Origin: Flavobacterium sp.
GTDB taxonomy: Bacteria > Bacteroidota > Bacteroidia > Flavobacteriales > Flavobacteriaceae
DNA length: 64,000 nt
Reading direction: 5' to 3'
NCBI GenBank assembly: GCA_023251135.1
Contig: JAHEZJ010000008.1
Span: forward strand, 79,744-143,743
Every line of letters begins with the position of its first letter. Positions within the stretch are counted from its first letter, which is position 1. Made by a program: the position numbers and the translations under genes. The notes below the pieces were generated by a model. It searched no databases. It saw only the letters and a list, made by a program, of their open reading frames with translations, and was not told where the DNA came from. Below, piece by piece: positions 60,650-64,000 of the stretch.

Positions 60650-61927
60650 ATGACTTTTCAAAATACACGCGAATTCGCGAAACAACTCGATTCAGAGGAT
60701 ACTTTAAATCACTATCAGGACCAATTTATATTCCCAAAAGTTAATGACAAAAGAGTAATTTACTTTACCGGAAATTCATTAGGCTTACAGCCAAAACGTA
60801 CGAAAGCTTATATTGATGAGGTAATGAACGACTGGGCAGATCTTGCCGTAGAAGGTCATTTTTATGCAGAAAAACCGTGGTGGGATTATCAGGAAAGATT
60901 TGCAGCACCTTTGAGTAAAATAGTTGGAGCTTTACCTTCTGAAGTTACCGTGATGAATACGCTGACCGTAAACCTTCATTTGTTGATGGTTTCTTTTTAT
61001 CAGCCAACAGCCACCCGTTATAAAATTATCTGCGAGGAAAAAGCATTTCCTTCAGATCAGTATATGTTTCAGAGTCAGGTACATTTTCATGGTTATAAGG
61101 CAGAAGATGCGATTGTCGAAATCAAACGTCGTGACGGAGAACACAATATTCGTCTTGAAGATATACTGGCTAAAATTGAAGAAGTTGGAGACGAACTGGC
61201 TTTGGTGTTAATAGGAGGAGTAAATTATTATACCGGGCAGGTTTTCGACATGAAAACAATTACAGCTGCGGGACAAAAAGCCGGAGCAAAAGTAGGTTGG
61301 GATTTGGCACATGCTGCCGGAAATATCAAACTGGAGCTTCACAACTGGAATGTAGATTTCGCCGCCTGGTGCAGTTATAAATACATGAATTCAGGACCGG
61401 GAAATGCTTCAGGCTGTTTTGTACACGAAAAACACCATAACAATCCAGACTTGCCAAGATTTGCCGGATGGTGGGGACACAACAAGGAACGCCGTTTTAA
61501 AATGGAACCAGTTTTTGATCCTGTTCATGGAGCAGACGGTTGGCAAATTAGCAATCTACCCATACTTTCTTTAGCGCCTTATTTAGCTTCGGTTGAAATG
61601 TTTGCTGAGGTTGGAATGGATACTTTGATCGCAAAAAGAGATAAAATCACCGCCTATTTAGAATTTATTTTACATGAAATCGATAAGGAAGTAAAAGGCA
61701 ATTTTGAGATCATAACACCTTCAAATCCTGACGAAAGAGCCTCCCAGCTTTCCGTCTTTTTACACGGAGAAGGAAGAAGTTTGTTTGATTATCTGATGAA
61801 AAATGGTGTTATAACCGACTGGCGTGAACCCAATGTAATTCGTCTGGCGCCTGTTCCATTGTATTGTTCGTATGAAGACATGTATGATTTTGGACAAATT
61901 CTGAAAAAAGGAATTTTAGGGAAATAA
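60650..61927 (+). CDS. kynU: Kynureninase
   Basis: A 425-aa PLP enzyme that cleaves kynurenine to anthranilate and alanine in Trp degradation. FTGNSLGLQPKRTKAYIDEVM at the N-terminus, NTLTVNLHLLMVSFY, the Asp-Ala-His-like WDLAHAAGN and the PLP lysine in WCSYKYMNSGPGNASGCFVHE are characteristic. The frame extends 17 codons upstream to 60599, through part of an intergenic repeat; the ATG at 60650 gives the expected start (MTFQNTREFAKQL). No other kynurenine-pathway genes lie in the window. A terminator follows. Confidence 0.94.
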   Translation: MTFQNTREFAKQLDSEDTLNHYQDQFIFPKVNDKRVIYFTGNSLGLQPKRTKAYIDEVMNDWADLAVEGHFYAEKPWWDYQERFAAPLSKIVGALPSEVTVMNTLTVNLHLLMVSFYQPTATRYKIICEEKAFPSDQYMFQSQVHFHGYKAEDAIVEIKRRDGEHNIRLEDILAKIEEVGDELALVLIGGVNYYTGQVFDMKTITAAGQKAGAKVGWDLAHAAGNIKLELHNWNVDFAAWCSYKYMNSGPGNASGCFVHEKHHNNPDLPRFAGWWGHNKERRFKMEPVFDPVHGADGWQISNLPILSLAPYLASVEMFAEVGMDTLIAKRDKITAYLEFILHEIDKEVKGNFEIITPSNPDERASQLSVFLHGEGRSLFDYLMKNGVITDWREPNVIRLAPVPLYCSYEDMYDFGQILKKGILGK

Positions 61928-61942
61928 TTTAAAATATAATTT

Positions 61943-61972
61943 CGCCAAGACTTAATGTTTTGGCGTTTTTTT
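61943..61972 (+). terminator. kynU terminator
   Basis: CGCCAAGAC (61943-61951), a five-base loop, GTTTTGGCG (61957-61965; one G-U pair), then nine T residues. Confidence 0.88.
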
Positions 61973-62120
61973 TTAAAAGTGCTATAAAAATAATTGGTCT
62001 CCACAAAATCGGAAACCACTTAAAATCTTCAAATTGTATAAGCTTTGCGTTAAATCTTGTAACTTCAACGATATAGATCTCCTTTACTTTGTAGTGTAAT
62101 AATTTTTAAACTACAAAATC

Positions 62121-62555
62121 ATGAAAGCCTTATGTATTTTAATAGCTGCATTATCTATTATTTCTTGCCAGAATCAGGGAAAAGAGGATATTAATAAAGC
62201 GAAACAAGCTAGTATTGATTCGATGAAAGTTGAAATTAATAAACAAAGAGTTATTGATTCAATGAAAACAGAAATGGCAAAGATCAAAGAAGAGCAAAAG
62301 GTGGAATCTCAAAAAGTTGTAGTGGTACATCAGCAAGCCGACAGAGCTGTAGCAGCACCGCAAACCACAGCTAAAAAGAAAGGCTGGAGTTCAGCTGCCA
62401 AAGGTGCCGTAATTGGTGCCGGAGTAGGAGCCGTGACCGGAGCTATTGTGAGTAAGAAAAAAGGTCAGGGAGCCATAATAGGTGGTTTGGCCGGAGCAGG
62501 TGTTGGTGCCGGAACCGGAGCGATTATTGATGGCAGCAAGAAGAAAAAAGAATAA
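62121..62555 (+). CDS. Glycine-zipper lipoprotein (YMGG-like)
   Basis: A 144-aa lipoprotein (signal ending ALSIISC, Cys16). The first 60 mature residues are charged and helical with a repeated IDSMKxE motif (SIDSMKVEINKQRVIDSMKTE). A basic linker leads to two glycine-zipper helices: AAKGAVIGAGVGAVTGAIVS and GAIIGGLAGAGVGAGTGAII, then a poly-Lys end. Gly-zipper segments of this YMGG type pack in membranes. It is predicted to be anchored in the envelope; function unknown. It is a single gene, convergent with the truncated gene at the right edge. Confidence 0.82.
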   Translation: MKALCILIAALSIISCQNQGKEDINKAKQASIDSMKVEINKQRVIDSMKTEMAKIKEEQKVESQKVVVVHQQADRAVAAPQTTAKKKGWSSAAKGAVIGAGVGAVTGAIVSKKKGQGAIIGGLAGAGVGAGTGAIIDGSKKKKE

Positions 62556-62578
62556 AGGATAAGATAGATTTTAAAATA

Positions 62579-62611
62579 AAACTGCCGATTTAAATTTTAA
62601 ATCGGCAGTTT
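62579..62611. terminator. Bidirectional terminator
   Basis: AAACTGCCGATTT (62579-62591) and AAATCGGCAGTTT (62599-62611) form a perfect 13-bp stem between the convergent lipoprotein gene and the right-edge gene, with A/T tracts at both ends. Confidence 0.88.
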
Positions 62612-62613
62612 CT

Positions 62614-64000
62614 TTATACCAACTCAGCAACCGGGACTTTTATTGTAGCCAGTTCCAGTTTGTAAAAATCGAATTGGTATTTAATTTTTTCGGTATCATT
62701 TTCAAAATATAAAGCAGATCCGAATAAATCTTCGTAATAAGCAATTCCCTCCAGGAGATTCGCTTTAAAAGTATTCCATTTCTTTAACTGGGCACTCGTG
62801 ATTTCTCCCGAAATAGTATGGATCTCATTTCTCAGATATTCGATATACATTTTCAGTTCCTTCACAAATAAATTCGGCCTGTTATAGGTTCTCAAAATTG
62901 ATTTATTTCCATAAATATGTGCCAGCATATCAGACAGCGAAACTTCGTGGTCAAAATAGGCCATATTGGGTCCCGGACAGATGACAACACCTTGTGGCTG
63001 ACCTTTAATTTTAATATCATTTTCTAAATAAGAGGCATTGGCCAATCCAACACACAAACAGGATTTTTCGGTGATGGCAAATTTTGCTCTTTCGTAGGCT
63101 TCAGTGGAAAGAGATTCTTTTTTCGCGGCTAATTCTTCTAATTTAATATCCTGAAATTTTTTAGAGGCGGTGCAAATCCCATGCGGGTCGTATTCTTTGC
63201 TTAGTGCCAGAAATTTTTTGGGACAGGCGCTTCCGGCTTTGTTTTGCTCGATTCTTTTTTGCTTTAGAATTTCATTTGTTGTGCCTTTCAAAGTATTAAA
63301 CGGAACACCCAACGGAGAAATATGACTCAAATACAAATCTTTCTCTTTCGCTTCCATCAACAAATTGCGGGTGGCCTGATCTACCGATGTGGCTTCGGGA
63401 ACCAATAAAAATGGAGATCCCCATCCCACAGAATCAACCTCATAATTTTGCAGCAAAAATGCGTGCTCTTCGGCAGTTCCTACGCCGCCTTGCACCGTAA
63501 TTTTTAGAGGCAATGGATTTTCAGGCGCATGAACTTGTTTTTGCAGTAATACTTTTGTCATCAGCTCATGTGCCGACTGAATAAGCTGATTCTTTTTTTG
63601 TTTGAATTCTTCTAAAATTGGCCCCAATAAAAGACCATCAGTTGCAAAAGCATGTCCGCCGCAGTTTAATCCTGATTCGATTCGGTATTCAGAAACCCAA
63701 AGGCCCTTTTTAGCCAGGAAATTTCCCTGAATCATCGCCGATCTAAAATCGCTTACTTTTAGGATAATTCTTTTTTTAAGTTCGTTTTTATTATTGGGAA
63801 AAAAATCGGAGAAATTTTCAAAATAACTATACAATCTCGGATTCATCCCTGCCGAAAGTACAACTGAAGACTCCAGATTGCTATTGGCAAACCCTCTTAA
63901 AGCGGCATGAGCATCATTAAATTCGATGGGCAGCTGCTCGTTTTTCTCGAAATTATCCTTATCAAGTTTGGTCATGATATTGACATCAATAGAACCGGGT
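62614..64000 (-). CDS. Unidentified enzyme-like protein, 5'-truncated at the window edge
   Basis: At least 461 codons on the minus strand. The frame is still open at base 64000 (codons before the internal Met read PGSIDVNIM), so the Met at 63975 need not be the start. Motifs include GLNCGGHAFATDGLLLGP, ITVQGGVGTAEEH, VDSVGWGSPFLLVPEATSVD and CLCVGLANASYL, with four closely placed cysteines. The G-G-H and Q-G-G-V-G-T patterns recall FMN-dependent TIM-barrel enzymes such as nitronate monooxygenases, but this is only a resemblance. I do not recognise the family. It is convergent with the glycine-zipper lipoprotein gene, with a shared terminator. Confidence 0.6.
   Translation of the reverse strand, partial: PGSIDVNIMTKLDKDNFEKNEQLPIEFNDAHAALRGFANSNLESSVVLSAGMNPRLYSYFENFSDFFPNNKNELKKRIILKVSDFRSAMIQGNFLAKKGLWVSEYRIESGLNCGGHAFATDGLLLGPILEEFKQKKNQLIQSAHELMTKVLLQKQVHAPENPLPLKITVQGGVGTAEEHAFLLQNYEVDSVGWGSPFLLVPEATSVDQATRNLLMEAKEKDLYLSHISPLGVPFNTLKGTTNEILKQKRIEQNKAGSACPKKFLALSKEYDPHGICTASKKFQDIKLEELAAKKESLSTEAYERAKFAITEKSCLCVGLANASYLENDIKIKGQPQGVVICPGPNMAYFDHEVSLSDMLAHIYGNKSILRTYNRPNLFVKELKMYIEYLRNEIHTISGEITSAQLKKWNTFKANLLEGIAYYEDLFGSALYFENDTEKIKYQFDFYKLELATIKVPVAELV

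Overview
The window is a stretch of ordinary chromosome from a low-GC member of the Bacteroidota, almost certainly a Flavobacterium of the F. johnsoniae type. The evidence is a type IX secretion C-terminal sorting domain, a TonB receptor with an N-terminal carboxypeptidase-like domain, many lipoproteins and DUF families typical of Flavobacteriia (DUF4296, DUF3109, DUF3857, DUF1800/DUF1501, DUF5808), promoters of the form TTG-N17-23-TAnnTTTG, and little sign of Shine-Dalgarno sequences. I found no rRNA, tRNA, CRISPR array, phage or complete insertion sequence. Both window edges cut a gene.

Layout. 1-7.4 kb: a truncated polyprenol-phosphate mannosyltransferase-like gene, dihydroorotase, a DUF4296 lipoprotein, an epimerase, a beta-barrel protein, tyrS and a LuxE-type acyltransferase. 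7.6-16 kb: a probable phosphate-starvation locus, with a beta-helix-like lipoprotein, a TonB receptor, a PhoB/PhoR-like pair and an OprO/P porin. 16-26 kb: a glycosyltransferase, a Lys/Ala-rich secreted protein, a 1143-aa outer-membrane protein, a tandemly duplicated inverted-repeat element, a cluster of tiny membrane proteins, and two paralogous XRE regulators flanking a secreted TolB-N/CsgG-like protein. 26-39 kb: housekeeping genes (aspartate kinase, fbp, dCMP deaminase, S41 protease, MarC, DUF3109, nrdB, nrdA). 39-46 kb: a DUF1800/DUF1501 pair, then the phenylalanine/tyrosine operon (prephenate dehydratase, aminotransferase, prephenate dehydrogenase, DAHP synthase-chorismate mutase). 46-64 kb: a VIT/VWA/DUF2135 mosaic protein, rsgA, dtd, three tandem DUF3857 transglutaminase-like proteins, a MazG-like protein, aroA, queA, kynU, a glycine-zipper lipoprotein and an unidentified truncated enzyme.

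Two regulatory systems stand out. (1) The lipoprotein, the TonB receptor and the porin around the PhoB/R-like pair each carry three or four 7-bp repeats (best copy TTAACAT) at an exact 11-bp period. In all three the last repeat begins exactly 19 bp before the TTTG of a -7-like element. This looks like a Bacteroidota Pho box that replaces the -33 element, and it ties the three genes into one inferred phosphate-scavenging regulon. (2) The aromatic operon is preceded by a 26-codon leader peptide with six Phe and two Tyr codons, then mutually exclusive antiterminator and terminator hairpins: a classical ribosome-mediated attenuator.

The intergenic DNA also holds several families of degenerate arrays with strict 7- or 8-bp period and varying sequence, often in inverted pairs, as well as recurring hairpins. 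The DUF3857 cluster contains one copy with an intact transglutaminase Cys/His and two that have lost both residues.
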